Shown here in pieces: positions 23,131-34,073 of a DNA stretch of 64,000 bases (the stretch's first letter is position 1; the number at the start of each line of letters is the position of its first letter). Origin of the DNA: Epiperipatus broadwayi. Lineage: Eukaryota > Onychophora > Udeonychophora > Euonychophora > Peripatidae. The notes beneath the pieces were generated by a model, which saw nothing but the letters and a program-made list of their open reading frames with translations, did no database searches and was not told where the DNA came from. Both the position numbers and the translations under genes were made by a program. The stretch covers positions 13,135,222 through 13,199,221 of the forward strand of contig JAQFVV010012405.1 in NCBI GenBank assembly GCA_028023455.1. Reading direction: 5' to 3'.

Positions 23131-24862
23131 AATTTGAATTAGCCTTTTATTATTTACTTCTAATAAAGAATGTTTTTTGCTAATTATTATGGATCTCTAA
23201 GTTTCAGTTTTGTTTCATTTTGTGTCCTTTACAGTTAATATTGACTTGAAATTAAAGGTTCCGGCATTGAACCTCAACCTATTACTTTTTCAGTTCAAAG
23301 CATCACTTGAGCTTCTGAAGCAAGTAAATTCCTTGATTATTTTTATTTTGTTTTATGCTCAGAAAAATAATAATTGTGTGATCTGTTACTAAAGCGATCA
23401 TGTGGTGTTCAACACCAATGTGGTCGGCTTGCTTTAATTGTGTGTCAATATGTGAAATGTGAACCTTTATTTAGTTCTTTAATCCGTCTTTCTACTTCGA
23501 GGCCAAACTGTATACTGTTTAATAATTGAAGATTATAGATCAATATAACAGTTCTCGAATATATGAAGAAGCAGAGATGATTAGTAAATAATAATTATCA
23601 TCATTTACGGTTACGTAATTTTACTTTTTCAAATATATATAGTTTTCAACAATCCAAGCATTGCAAATAAATAGAATTAAAAAGAAAAAGTTACTAGAAA
23701 AAATAGTTCTACGCCGCTGCTTGTATAATTCCAACATTTTTTCCCCACATAATTGACATTTTTATTTGATTAAAGAAAATATTATGCCGAACAAAGCCAA
23801 TTAAATACAAACTCAAAATTTATTTGCTTCAATAATAAAATTGAAAAGATTTAAGTAAAGCAAAAATAATCTTTAAAAAAAAAAGTTAAATGGAAATTTA
23901 GTTCTCTATTAACCTATAATTTAAACGATTTATATATATTTAGCAATATATATATACTTTTATTTTATGGAATATTTAAAACAAAATTGCATTAGAAAAT
24001 ATAAAACTAAAGAATCAAATTTTGACCTTTAAATGATTAAATGTAATTTAGCTTCTGATTTTAGTTTTTTTTTAAAAAAAAAAAAAAAAAACATACGCAA
24101 TTTAAGACTATATTATTTAGGTTAAGATGGAGTTGAGTTAAATGCACTCAACTATTAAAATACAGCAACGAAAATTTAAAATGTATTAACCCGAAATTAT
24201 ACTTTAAAATATTCTATAGAGAAATAGATGCTATTAATAAGAGATTTATCGCATGTTATCGCAGTTTAACAATTTTAAAAGATTGTTCTCCAATATCACT
24301 TCAAATTTTCTTAATAAAGATATTAATAAAATGACTGGAGAAGAAATACGAGTTCCGCCTCTTTACTCCGAAAAAAAAATTGAGTTCAGAAATGAAAAGA
24401 AAAAAGATAAAAGGTTTAGAGACGCTTACAAATTTTAATAAAAATGAAAAATCTTTTCTAATTTATATATTAGATTATGATTTATTAAGTGATGCGACGA
24501 CTTGTTATTAGTACAATAATTATATAATTGAATTGACGAAGAAGAAAGGCATAAAAAAGTTTCAAGTGGTTTATTAAGAACTTCAATGATATTGTATTAT
24601 TACTTAACTTTGATGGCAGTTTCAATAATAATGTGAATTCTCTAATATATATATAATACATGCAATTTTTTGTCAGCAAAAAAAAAAAAAAACAATTTTA
24701 AATTACGAATAAAGCAGTTTGAAGCCAAGTATATTTAAAGTTGCATAAACTTACACAAACAAAGGTAATATATAGGGTATATGAGCACAGACTTTCACAT
24801 GAGTCACCACTCTATCTCATATCATTGACACACTTTAACACATATATATCGAAAAAATAAAT
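23131..24862. other. AT-rich stretch without recognised gene
   Basis: The small frames at 23210-23392, 24253-24438 and 24485-24679 (minus) have no motif that I recognise. Long A and T runs meet near 24067-24090. No RNA gene or repeat end is visible. Confidence 0.5.
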
Positions 24863-24917
24863 AGTCACCAATATACGTATTCCATGCTAAACCAGCAATC
24901 ATCAGTTGGTCCCGACT
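24863..24917 (-). ncRNA. Hammerhead-like ribozyme, family 3
   Basis: On the minus strand: outer stem I AGTC, inner stem I ACCAA, CTGATGA, stem II built on TGCT/AGCA, GGA where GAA is expected, the palindromic stem III ATACGTAT, A as cleavage nucleotide, then TTGGT and GACT closing stem I. The substitution at the second GAA position would inactivate it. Stem I and stem III are better kept here than in the sister copy at 40872-40930, which keeps the GAAA. Comparing the two copies supports a real ribozyme ancestor. Confidence 0.6.
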
Positions 24918-24923
24918 CTCATC

Positions 24924-25733
24924 TCTACACATATATGCAATAAGTTCTCAGATATATATTAAGATAGCCAATCTTCATACTTTAATGGACAGGTTTCAAT
25001 TCACTCCACCCTCCAATTTTTCAACCGTCCATCCAATTGAAAATTTGATGGTGGAACGCTCAAAGACCACCCTGAGGCCGAGATTCTTGTTACACCCATG
25101 TTGACCTTAAAGTCAAACTGACCCCTCATGGTAGTAAATCGCTCTCCCCCAGGCTCTGACTTAGAAGTACTCTAAATGTTGAACAAGGAAGTTGATTTAC
25201 GCTCTTTGTTTACATATGCAATGGGTTATGTTTAATTTAAAATTCACATATTAAATCTTGTTTAATTATTACAATCAAGGTGTTAAACGTCAGTTGTTGA
25301 CTCCAGCCTTGTATAATTGATTATGGGTTTAATAACTCTTAAGTGTCAGATTCCATACGCTGATAAATTAATTTTATCCTGAATTACCAACAATGTTGAA
25401 AAGATATGCTAGCAAACATCAGAGCTCCCATGAATAGATGGATTCATTCTATTCTTGATCCTTTGTTCGATATTTAGAGTGCTTTTAACCATAGTTTTGG
25501 GGGGGGGGGATGATTTACTCTCTTTGTTTACCCATGCATTGGGCTATGCTTAATTTAAAGTTTATATCAAAACTTACTCAATTAAAATCATTTGGAGAGT
25601 GAAATCAACTTGAGATTGTAAAGCCATTATTCATCATTATCACTTTAAATCATCAATCCACTGTTTAATCTCATTTACTTTGTCTATGATATCTTTCTAA
25701 ATATTTTACAATATTTTGGATATTCACTTTTAA
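24924..25733. repeat. Diverged direct repeat about 320 bp apart
   Basis: GATTTACGCTCTTTGTTTAC with ATGCAATGGGTTATG at 25193-25235 recurs as GATTTACTCTCTTTGTTTAC with ATGCATTGGGCTATG at 25512-25555, in both cases followed by TTTAATTTAAA. A C-rich patch at 25010-25160 (CACCACTCTATC-like and TCTCCCCCAGG) makes this stretch less AT-rich than its surroundings. It may belong to the element that carries the family 3 ribozyme just upstream. No gene is seen. Confidence 0.5.
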
Positions 25734-25744
25734 GACTTATTTGT

Positions 25745-25848
25745 CAAGCATTGGTGATTGAGAGGTCAGTGACAGCTGCTTTGCAGGCAGTTGTCCCGGG
25801 TTGGCAGGTTCACTTACCAGCTGATGCTATGACACATGAGGAAAAAAA
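25745..25848 (+). mobile_element. tRNA-derived SINE
   Basis: It reads GCATTGGTGATTGAGAGGTC, AGCTGCTTTGCAGGCAGTTG, then TCCCGGGTTGGCAGGTTCAC and GATGCTATGACACATGAGG with a 7-A tail. Imperfect 11-bp repeats, GACTTATTTGT (25734-25744) and GACTTCTTTGT (25849-25859), flank it and fit an aged target duplication. It belongs to the same family as the copies at 8.5, 8.9, 30.3, 41.2 and 46.5 kb. Confidence 0.75.
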
Positions 25849-25864
25849 GACTTCTTTGTTTATT

Positions 25865-26320
25865 TATTGCCATGTTAGTATTTTATCTTTTCAGTAATGG
25901 TCTTTCACTTAGCTATTTTGCTTTGATATCCTCTTGTTTAATACACAAATGCATTTGTTTATACTTCATTGTATGGTTTTTAGTTTTTGTTCTGCTTTAT
26001 TATTAAATGTCCATGTCTCAGATCCATAAGTAAGCAATGGTAAAATGTGATTATTAAAAAACTTTTTGTGTCAAGTATTCAAGGATATTTTTATTTAATG
26101 TTTATGTCTACCCAACATATTCCATTTAAGTTTAATTCTATGATTAATTCTAATTTGTTCTTTGTGCTTTTATTTGGGTTAATCATTATTACAATTTTAT
26201 GTAAAGGTGCCAAACTTACTGCACACATTGCAGAGATATTATTCTTTCTAGATAATTTTTATTACAATATAAAATACACCTTGGGGGCATCATTTATCTT
26301 TTTCAGGTATATTTATTCAT
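25865..26320 (-). mobile_element. RTE-type LINE fragment, reversed and decayed
   Basis: On the minus strand TTACTTATGGATCTGAGACA, followed by TGGACATTTAATAATAAAGC, matches the TYGSETWTLNRR-coding region of the copy at 22.56 kb. Further matches (ACCATTGCTTACTTATGGAT on the same strand) follow the LINE order and continue to about 26320, in step with 58.56-58.78 kb. Many stops show it is old. The frame at 26047-26328 on the plus strand is a shadow of it. Confidence 0.65.
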
Positions 26321-26497
26321 GTTATTAGAACATATATGGTAAAGTAAATGTTATAAATATTAATAATCCACTAATCTATTTATAATTATCAATGTTATAA
26401 TTGTTAGTACAAATCTTTATTATTTCCTTTGGGGAGAAGGAGAGGTCAATGAATGTTATTTAAGTCATTTTAATAAATATCTTCGACACTTGAGTAT

Positions 26498-26715
26498 TAG
26501 TTCTGCAACATGGAGCATGTATTAGACATGCTACACCTTTTTACATTCATATCAATCCACTGATAACTTTGAAATTTTGTGATTCTGAACAAAATAACAT
26601 GTACACAGAACTTTTACATGATATTTTCACAAGATTTACCAAGATATTGGCAGGTTGAATATTATGTGAAAAGGCATAGCATACCTAAGACATGCTCTGT
26701 GTTGCAGGACTAAAA
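26498..26715. repeat. Foldback repeat with 47-bp arms
   Basis: The left arm (TTCTGCAACATGGAGCATGT, then TAGACATGCTACACC, near 26498-26545) pairs with the right arm (ATAGCATACCTAAGACATGC, then TCTGTGTTGCAGGAC, near 26669-26715) with a few mismatches. The 120-base middle contains CATGTACACAGAACTTTTAC. It is non-coding and its class is unknown. A decayed head-to-head element is one possibility. Confidence 0.55.
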
Positions 26716-29249
26716 TTATCACTTTAAAGAATACAATATGGAGTGGAATTATATATGACTTTCACATGAAAAAGTATAAAATTTATAACAATATAACAAT
26801 AGTAAATATATATGAATTTAAATTTATAATAATAATAAAAATATATGAATTTGAGCAAGAAATCGATAATAAAAAGAACATTTTTTTAAAAAATTGATTT
26901 GCCATACACAAATATCTACAACTTTCGCATGAAAAAGTTTAAAATTTAAAATAATATAAATTGATACTAATAAAAAAACATTAAAAAAAAATTTTGATTT
27001 GCCATCCAGAAAAATGTATTTTACACTGGAAAATTTACAACAACACTAAAGATATGAACTTCACAAAAAAAAAAAAAGCCGATCTTAAAAAGTACATTTT
27101 CTTGGCCCAGAAATAAGTAAGATATGAAATGCCATTACTCTAGTACCAAAATGTTACTTTAAATACAGACAAAAAAATCACTAAATTATTATTTTTTTAA
27201 TTATTATTTACAAAAAAAAAAACATAAAATATACACATACTACTTACTATCTAATATTCAACAGGAATTTCATGTTGAAACAAACAATTTGGCATTTACA
27301 TTTTTGACACAAAATGGAGATCTCAACTGAAAAATTTCCTCCCAAAATGGAGTTTTACTGAAAACATGATTGTGGAGTCTATCAGCTGAATGGAATTTTC
27401 CATACAAATGCTAATAAACAAATATTTTTTTTAAAAAAACTCCAAAAATTCACAAAAATAAAGATAAATAAATTACAACTCTTTTATTAACTTTTCATTC
27501 TAGTGGAATTTTTTTTATGTCATTCAGTATGCAAATGAACATGCTATCATTTTTATGCAATCTATGCATCACATAAATTCAGTGTTGCTTTAATATCTCT
27601 TGCTGCTGCTTATTTCACCACAATATAATCTTTCAATGTTTTGTGTGTGAACCCCAGTTTCTGGATTCATGAAATTTATATCTGTATTTCATGCAAAAAT
27701 GATCGCAATCGGCATTAGGAAGTTATAAAAAGAAAATCAAAAGGACAAAAGTGAACACTACCTATACTTACACACTTAAAAATCAAATGAATGTGAGAAG
27801 TAGAAATAATGTAAAAATACTTGGATAAAGCATAAATACAATTGAAATGAAAACTGTTGTCAGAAAGAAATCTGGACAATAACTGAAAATGTTGAAATAT
27901 AAAAAAAAAAAAAACATTTTGATAAAAAGAATCTTGTTTTCACATGAGATCGAATAACATTTCAGGCTTTATTTCACTTAAATTTGATGTGATCACAATA
28001 TTATACATTTATTGCAAATGTAAAAATGTGTACTATCTCCTCTATGTTGCAGGATTAATCTCAACTTCCATATCTTGAATCTTACTTTTAATTTTAGCTG
28101 ATAGTTCTTGGAATATTGTTTGAAGGTGTAAAAAATTATTTTCAAATAATCACATCATTTAAAAAATCAAGATGACTTAAATAGTCTCCATTTACTTCTT
28201 CCCTTTAACTTTTAATTTTAATTGTCAAAATATTTTTCATAAAACTGCTGTAAAAAAGGCTTTAGAAAGATGAAAGAGTGATGTACATCCTTAACGATGG
28301 TAATATTTTCAATATTGGTATGCTTTTATCAATATCTTTTAGAATATGGCAATATCAAGATTCTATGTTTTATTATTTTAAAGTTTTAACCCCTTCTCCT
28401 CTCACAAATGCAAACAGTTTATAAAATAAAATGCTTTTTCATACTATACAAATCCAAACCAAATTGGCAAGGTTTTACTTATTACATTTTTAATACTTTT
28501 TATTATACTTCTGTGAAGTGTTATGGTACAATCATTTTTAATATAACTTACATTCTTGATTCAGGTGTTTTTTGTAAAGGATTTGAAGTAGTTTTGCCAA
28601 ATTAAAACTTATATAGAACTGAGAGATATGTTATAAATCTGCAAATTCTAATATTTTTTAGACCATTTCCACTATAGAGTTTTGATAATTTCTTATGATT
28701 TTTTTTTAATTCAAAACTTATTATACACATTTTCTAATGCTTGTTTTATTTCCTCATTTTCTTTATTTTAAATATTTATAACTAATCCTTTATTTCCTAA
28801 AGCATTTCGTTCTTCTGAGATTTAATTTCGGTCTCATTCTTATATATAAAATATATGGAATTTCAAAGAATAATATGACTTTCAGATGTTTTTTTCATCA
28901 TTATTATATAATTCTTTATACAATTGTTTTTATATACCTTTGTTGAAAGTGGTTTGTGACAAAATGGCTTATAGCTTTATTGCTCTGGAGTTCATAAGAA
29001 GTTTGAACACCAAACCTGGGAGCACCAGAATCAAACCTAGTATCTCTCATCCCAACTCTGACAATAATATTTTACTATTTGTATCATACAGTACAATTAA
29101 CCTTACCTTTAAAAATAAAAAATAGTGAAATTAGAGTAATGGTAAAGTGAATAAAATTTTTACTGAATGCTATCTTTAACATAAAAGCTTACTTAATCAG
29201 AGCTTCAGTTTAAATTCAAAATTCCCAATTTTAAGTTAACAAAAATTTC
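26716..29249. other. AT-rich stretch, possible LINE relics
   Basis: No gene is supported. Poly-A runs are frequent (27066, 27901). At 28070-28130 and 28620-28660 (GAATCTTACTTTTAATTTTA, AATCTGCAAATTCTAA) there is weak similarity to the reversed LINE at 58.87-58.98 kb. A very old reversed LINE is therefore possible but not established. Confidence 0.4.
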
Positions 29250-29450
29250 AGTAAAATATTACAGAAGAAATTCAAACTTGGATTCAGAACCCCTCCAAAC
29301 ACAAATAGGCTCATCAACAATACCAAAGACACAAGAAATATAGAAGAAACCCCCCATGTCGTTTATAAAATTGTGTGCCCGCAGACAGGATGTGATTCAG
29401 TATATTATGGGGAAACTCAGGCCATAGTGAGCAATAGACTGGCTCAGCAT

Positions 29451-29515
<65 letters not shown>

Positions 29516-29840
29516 AAAGCTACAACTAAGGGAGAGGGCAGCTTAGTATTTGCTGATCATCAGCAGGAAGAAGCAAAGCCATAGATTTGAGCCATCTAAA
29601 GCCGACATCGTATGCACAGAAAGGAACGATGTCAAGAGGAAGATCAAAGAGGCATGTTACATCACCAGCAATGCCATGTCAATCAACAGAAAAGACACGT
29701 GCTTCACAGTCTTGAAAAGGTGGATGTTGTAATTTGCATGCATTTGCATAGAATCAACAGCCTGTAAAAGGACTATGACTATGGAGCCATAAAGGCCCCA
29801 AAAGCGCTAAGTCCACAAAATAAAAACTTACTAATAATAA
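29250..29840 (+). pseudogene. Penelope-like element GIY-YIG endonuclease relic
   Basis: The frame from about 29253 to 29453 reads through FRTPPNTNRLINNTKDT, then HVVYKIVCPQTGCDSVYYGE and NRLAQH. This is the linker plus GIY-YIG start found after the reverse transcriptase in Penelope-like elements: a tyrosine in the VYKI strand, a second Y before GE, and a catalytic-type arginine in NRLAQH. A (TA)n tract breaks the domain. The C-terminal half resumes at about 29579-29732 with HRFEPSKADIVCTERNDVKR, KIKEACYI and INRKDTCF, ending at a TAA. The upstream RT domain is missing, so this is a 5'-truncated, broken copy. The 3' untranslated part to 29840 has a possible ribozyme relic, discussed in the findings. 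A sister copy lies at 45173-45470. Confidence 0.75.
29452..29514. repeat. (TA)n microsatellite
   Basis: An uninterrupted run of about 31 TA units interrupts the GIY-YIG domain of the Penelope-like relic. A TA/TG-rich microsatellite also lies directly before the matching C-terminal half at 45173. Confidence 0.95.
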
Positions 29841-30258
29841 ACTTATAGTTTCACCTCAGTTATTAATTTTAGCTTTTCAGCAATTTAATAATGTATTATA
29901 ATACCCTGGTGAGATTTACAACAGAGAATAAGGGAGGAGAGTAGTATATCTTGAAACAATGTTTTTTTACTGATGTGTATGTTACTACTAACATTTAAAT
30001 CATTAAAAACCAATCAACACTTAGACAATCCCAATATATATAACAATCATCAATTTCTAACTGTTGTCAAGGCAACCATAAGTATAAATTAAATTTGAAT
30101 TCTTTTAGAAACATTTAACCCATTCATTTAATTAAAGAGACTGCTTGTCATTTTTCATTCTTGAGAATTGCATTTCTTTATATTGCTTTTTCTGCAATTT
30201 GTCATTTATATTTCTTTATGCTATTTCTTTATTATCCCTTTACAAAATTCCAAATATA

Positions 30259-30379
30259 GACGTCAGGGCGTCGTTAGCCGAGAGGTCAGCGCAGCTGCCT
30301 TGCAAGCAAGCAGTTGATTACAGACGGTTGTTGCGGGTTTGTCTCCCGGCCGATGCTATGACATATGGGGAAAAAAAAA
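30259..30379 (+). mobile_element. tRNA-derived SINE, longest copy
   Basis: A perfect 10-bp duplication, TCCAAATATA, flanks it (30249-30258 and 30380-30389). The body starts GACGTCAGGGCGTCGTTAGC and has an A-box-like TTAGCCGAGAGGTCAGCGC, TGCCTTGCAAGCAAGCAG, then GCGGGTTTGTCTCCCGGCC as the B-box side, CGATGCTATGACATATG and an A9 tail. This copy is the most complete in the window and serves as reference. The parental tRNA could be of the Ser/Leu or Ala type; I cannot decide. Confidence 0.85.
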
Positions 30380-30389
30380 TCCAAATATA

Positions 30390-32087
30390 CATTACTTATA
30401 AATGGGTTATTAGCTGATAATTTATTGGTGAAATGGCTGATTTTGATTTCTGCTACTTGTGAAACTAGTCATAGCTAACTCTTTTGCATTTATTTTATTC
30501 ATATATTTTAAGAATGAATCTTTTTTATTAATATTTTAAAATGAGTTTTAAGATCTATTTTTAATTCTATCATTTTTAAAAGTTAATGTAAGCTTTTGAA
30601 ACTGGCTTTTCTTTGGTTTGTTTTAACACAGTTTATATATCATATTGAATTTCAAAAATATATCACTAATAGTTTATCATTTTTTATGTTAAAAAAAGTA
30701 ATCAAACGATGTAATTGCTCAGAATTCATAAGAAATTTAAAAATTAGAAGTGACTTGTAGTATGATCAATGGACTTTGAATTCCAGAGTTTTCTGCTCTT
30801 ATAATACCTCAACCCATGATTATATACAGTAATAAAATTTATATTTTTACTTAGTAAAAAATATAATCCAGTTCTGCTGTAATTTTATTTGCATACTTTC
30901 ATGTTCACGTCTTTTTGATTTTATTTTTTCCAAAATAAGAATTTGCAATACAGTGAAAAATAAATAAATCATTTTCCAAGAGAGGAGAGAAATTAAGTGT
31001 AGGAAAATAATATTACATGATAATATCAAATGATAATACTAAGTTTAATGGTTATTTCATTTATCGGAGCAGTGGGTGCAGTGACCATTTCAAAGTAGAT
31101 TAATACTAGCAGTGAATAAGTAACTAGCCATTTTGGAAAAAATATTCTAAATAAATAAATAAAAATTTTAATTATGAAAGCATTTGTATATAATATTGCT
31201 TTAAAATTACATTACTTTAAATATATATATATATAATGAAAAAAATATTACATTCAGCAAATAAACTATTGTTATTGATGTCGCTGTTGTCATTTGTTCG
31301 CCTATTATTCTCTGTAGAAATTTTATGAGTTAACAAACTTGCTTTCAAGTCGACGTAATTATACATATATCTTTTTTTACATTTCTCTTAATAACCTTTG
31401 GCGATAGTTTTTTCAATAAAAATGTATTTTCTTTAATGAACATATTTTTTTAAAGTCCAATATTTAACATTATGTCATTAAATATAACAAAATTGTTAAA
31501 ATGGCAGATATTATTCCTTGTGGCATAATCTAAAAAAAAAAAATCTATTACTTATTCACATATATATATATTTTTTAAGAAATGTAAAAGTATAATTGGC
31601 AATAACATAAATGTTAAAAGTTCATCACCTAAAATTTTACCAATTTGCTTGCAGCAAAAAAAGCATAAGTATTAATGATAAAAACATTTATTGAGTCAAT
31701 GTTTTCGGTTGCAATTAAAAACAAAAATATTGATAAATTGTCGTTAAATAAAAGAAAACACACACACACTTATATATAGACGTAGATAGTTAGATAGATA
31801 AATAGAAATATATAGAGAGATAGAAAGAAAGTGGGAGAGTAGTTGTTAGAATGTCTCATTACATTTTTACTTGTAAAAGTTTGCAGCTTATCATCATAAA
31901 GGATAATTTAATATTGCTTGATTTTTCTTTTAAGAACAAGTTCAACATATGACAGAATTACAGTATATATACATATGTAGTTTACTATAAACAATATACA
32001 CATATTATGGCACACATTGCAGCACTCTATATAACATGATGCTACACATAGCAGTGTGGCAACATGACATTCTCATTGACTCACTCA
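30390..32087. other. AT-rich stretch without recognised gene
   Basis: Simple repeats are seen (TA near 31221, CACACACA near 31760, GATA-like near 31785). The minus-strand frame at 30847-31029 has no family motif. Just upstream of this stretch, 30040-30075 (CTAACTGTTGTCAAGGCAAC) resembles a piece of the 359-bp repeat at 34 kb. Confidence 0.5.
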
Positions 32088-32101
32088 GAATTCATGATGA
32101 G

Positions 32102-32417
32102 GCAAAACTCTTCATATAATAGTGCCACTCAGTGCAAGCCAGAATAATCAATGGATATCAGAAGGCTTGTGCATAAAATCCCTATCTAGTGATTGGTGCA
32201 GTGCTCTCAGATCCAAAGCTCTTCACTGACGAATGCCACAAGCTAGACAACTAGTCTGGAGATATTGGATGAGTATGTATTGGATAGGGCTTTTATGCAC
32301 AAGCCTTCTGGCATCCATTGATTACTCTGGCTTGCACTGAGTGCCACTATTGTATGGAGAGTTCTGTCTGTTTTAATAACAGTTATGAGTAAGCATAAGA
32401 AATGGTGATCATGTGAT
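32102..32417 (+). mobile_element. HHR family 2 element with 14-bp TSD
   Basis: The perfect 14-bp duplication GAATTCATGATGAG flanks the element (32088-32101 and 32418-32431). A minus-strand 3' end (GCAAAACTCTTCATATAATA to about 32190) meets a plus-strand part that starts GTGCAGTGCTCTCAGATCC, carries a decayed ribozyme at 32212-32266 (CTGACGA, GAAA mutated to GACA, palindrome ACTAGT and C kept), and runs to GTGATCATGTGAT. It is a 316-bp non-coding head-to-head copy. The ribozyme is probably inactive. Confidence 0.8.
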
Positions 32418-33122
32418 GAATTCATGATGAGCACAGTGAAGGGCATTACCAGTTTAAAAAACCTATTGTAAGCAATGTAGCCTCTCCAAGCAATATTATT
32501 TACTGCTCCTCATCTAAATATGGCTCATGGTACCTGAGATTACTACAAAAAATTTTAGTTTGGACTAATCATACTACTTAACATTCATAATGGTGCCACT
32601 ATTTTGACTGGTATGAAGATAGGCTAGCTATGTCATAACATTGGGTAAGAGAGTCTATCTAGGAACTCTACACATATATACCCACGTACACTTTGATTCC
32701 ATTCTTGAAAGATGAGGAGTTAATACTCAAACTATACACAGACAATCAGCTCTTTTTTACCATCTTTCATTTTTATTATTGCCAGATTTCAAACTCAGGA
32801 AAAATCTGCATTAGTCACTAGTTTAGGGTACATCAATATCATTTAAAATGTGAGTATACATAAACATGTGCCAGTATATAAGGGTAGGTGTGAATGTGTG
32901 AAAAATATCTATAACTGTATAAAATTTGTATGTAGGTATGTGAGAAGATATGACCAATTAAAAATTGAATAAAGAAAAATACAATGAAAGCCTTTAATTT
33001 AAACACTTATATATATTTAAAAAGTATCTTTACAATAAGCAACAATTTAATAACAAAATTCATAACAAAATATAAACTATTTGATTTAACATCTATTGAT
33101 ACTCTTTGATTATAGTTTAGAC

Positions 33123-33618
33123 CAGGGGTGGGCAATTGTTTTGGCTCGGGGGGTGCATAGGTTGGTGGAGGGCCACATCAGGGGCCACTTTGTGGAAGCA
33201 AAGGTTAATGAAGGGCCACATCTTTATATCATGACACAATAAACACACTGCTTTATTCCCTGTATTACCAAAGAAATATTTGTTTGTCCATTCTTCATTA
33301 AACACATGACATTCATTACCAATTTTACATTTTTTTTGAGTATTCATGATTTCCCAAAAGTTGGAAATATATATATTTGCTAATGCAAATACAAAATTGA
33401 AATTAATCAGATCAACTGGAAAAGCACTGCACATCATATCTACACTGCGCATGTATATTGATGTGGCCATTCTAGGGGAAAATATGAGATGAATATTCGG
33501 GTATGCAACAGGAAGGAAATCTCAGTCCAAGGTGGATTTTTCTGATTGTCTTGGAGGGTCGCATAAAAACTCTTAGCGGGCCGCATGTGGCCCTTGGGAC
33601 ACTATTTACCCACCCCTG
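33123..33618 (-). mobile_element. hAT deletion derivative with 8-bp TSD
   Basis: The element starts CAGGGGTGGGCAA and ends ACCCACCCCTG, terminal inverted repeats of the classic hAT type. It is flanked by the 8-bp duplication GTTTAGAC (33115-33122 and 33619-33626). Subterminal parts are GC-rich (GCGGGCCGCATGTGGCCC). A minus-strand frame spans most of it and encodes a BED-like zinc-finger start: NEEWTNKYFF, then KAVCLLCHD, as at the N-terminus of hAT transposases related to the ZBED/GTF2IRD2 type. The rest of the transposase is deleted, so it would move only in trans. Its 496 bp and intact ends suggest moderate age. Confidence 0.9.
33217..33470 (-). pseudogene. hAT transposase N-terminal zinc-finger fragment
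   Basis: The frame begins MATSIYMRS at 33470 and reads into a second methionine (MNTQKKCKI) directly before FNEEWTNKYFF and the Cys-x2-Cys of AVCLLCH. In hAT-family proteins this finger binds the element ends. After it the frame runs straight into terminal-repeat sequence, and the dimerisation and RNase H-like catalytic domains (several hundred residues) are absent. The finger's distal histidines are not recognisable. It is a remnant without catalytic function. Confidence 0.65.
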
Positions 33619-34020
33619 GTTTAGACCAATTATTATTCCAACCACTCATTCCCTATAAAGAATACCCATTTGACATCCATATTAACATCAATGAAATTTA
33701 TTTTTTAACTTATGGTTATCTAAATCATTCTTACTTGTTAAATTTTTATATTGAAATTATAATTTGTTTTAATTTTATTAACTTGATAAATTAAGTTCAT
33801 ATCAATCATGAGTTGATGATATGGGATTCTCCTGTTATATAATGTAATTATTATAAAAACAGGAAAGACCATTTATCATAGAAATAATTAGTCAAGTATA
33901 CTGAAAACATTTAAATAATATATTAGTATTAACGAACAAAGAACATAAGTAACAGATGACTGTACAAATGTTGGGAATAAATATGAATAAAAGTATAATT
34001 TTATCTTTTCTTTTCTTGTG

Positions 34021-34023
<3 letters not shown>

Positions 34024-34069
<46 letters not shown>
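34024..34069. repeat. (TA)n microsatellite
   Basis: About 23 TA units run without interruption directly up to the first unit of the 359-bp repeat. A shorter TA run (35415-35431) also borders the far end of that repeat block. Confidence 0.95.

Positions 34070-34073
<4 letters not shown>

Noticed and set aside
24060-24095. A poly-T/poly-A inverted stretch read as a terminator or transposon end
   Set aside because: A homopolymer pair is common in this AT-rich sequence and has no flanking signal.
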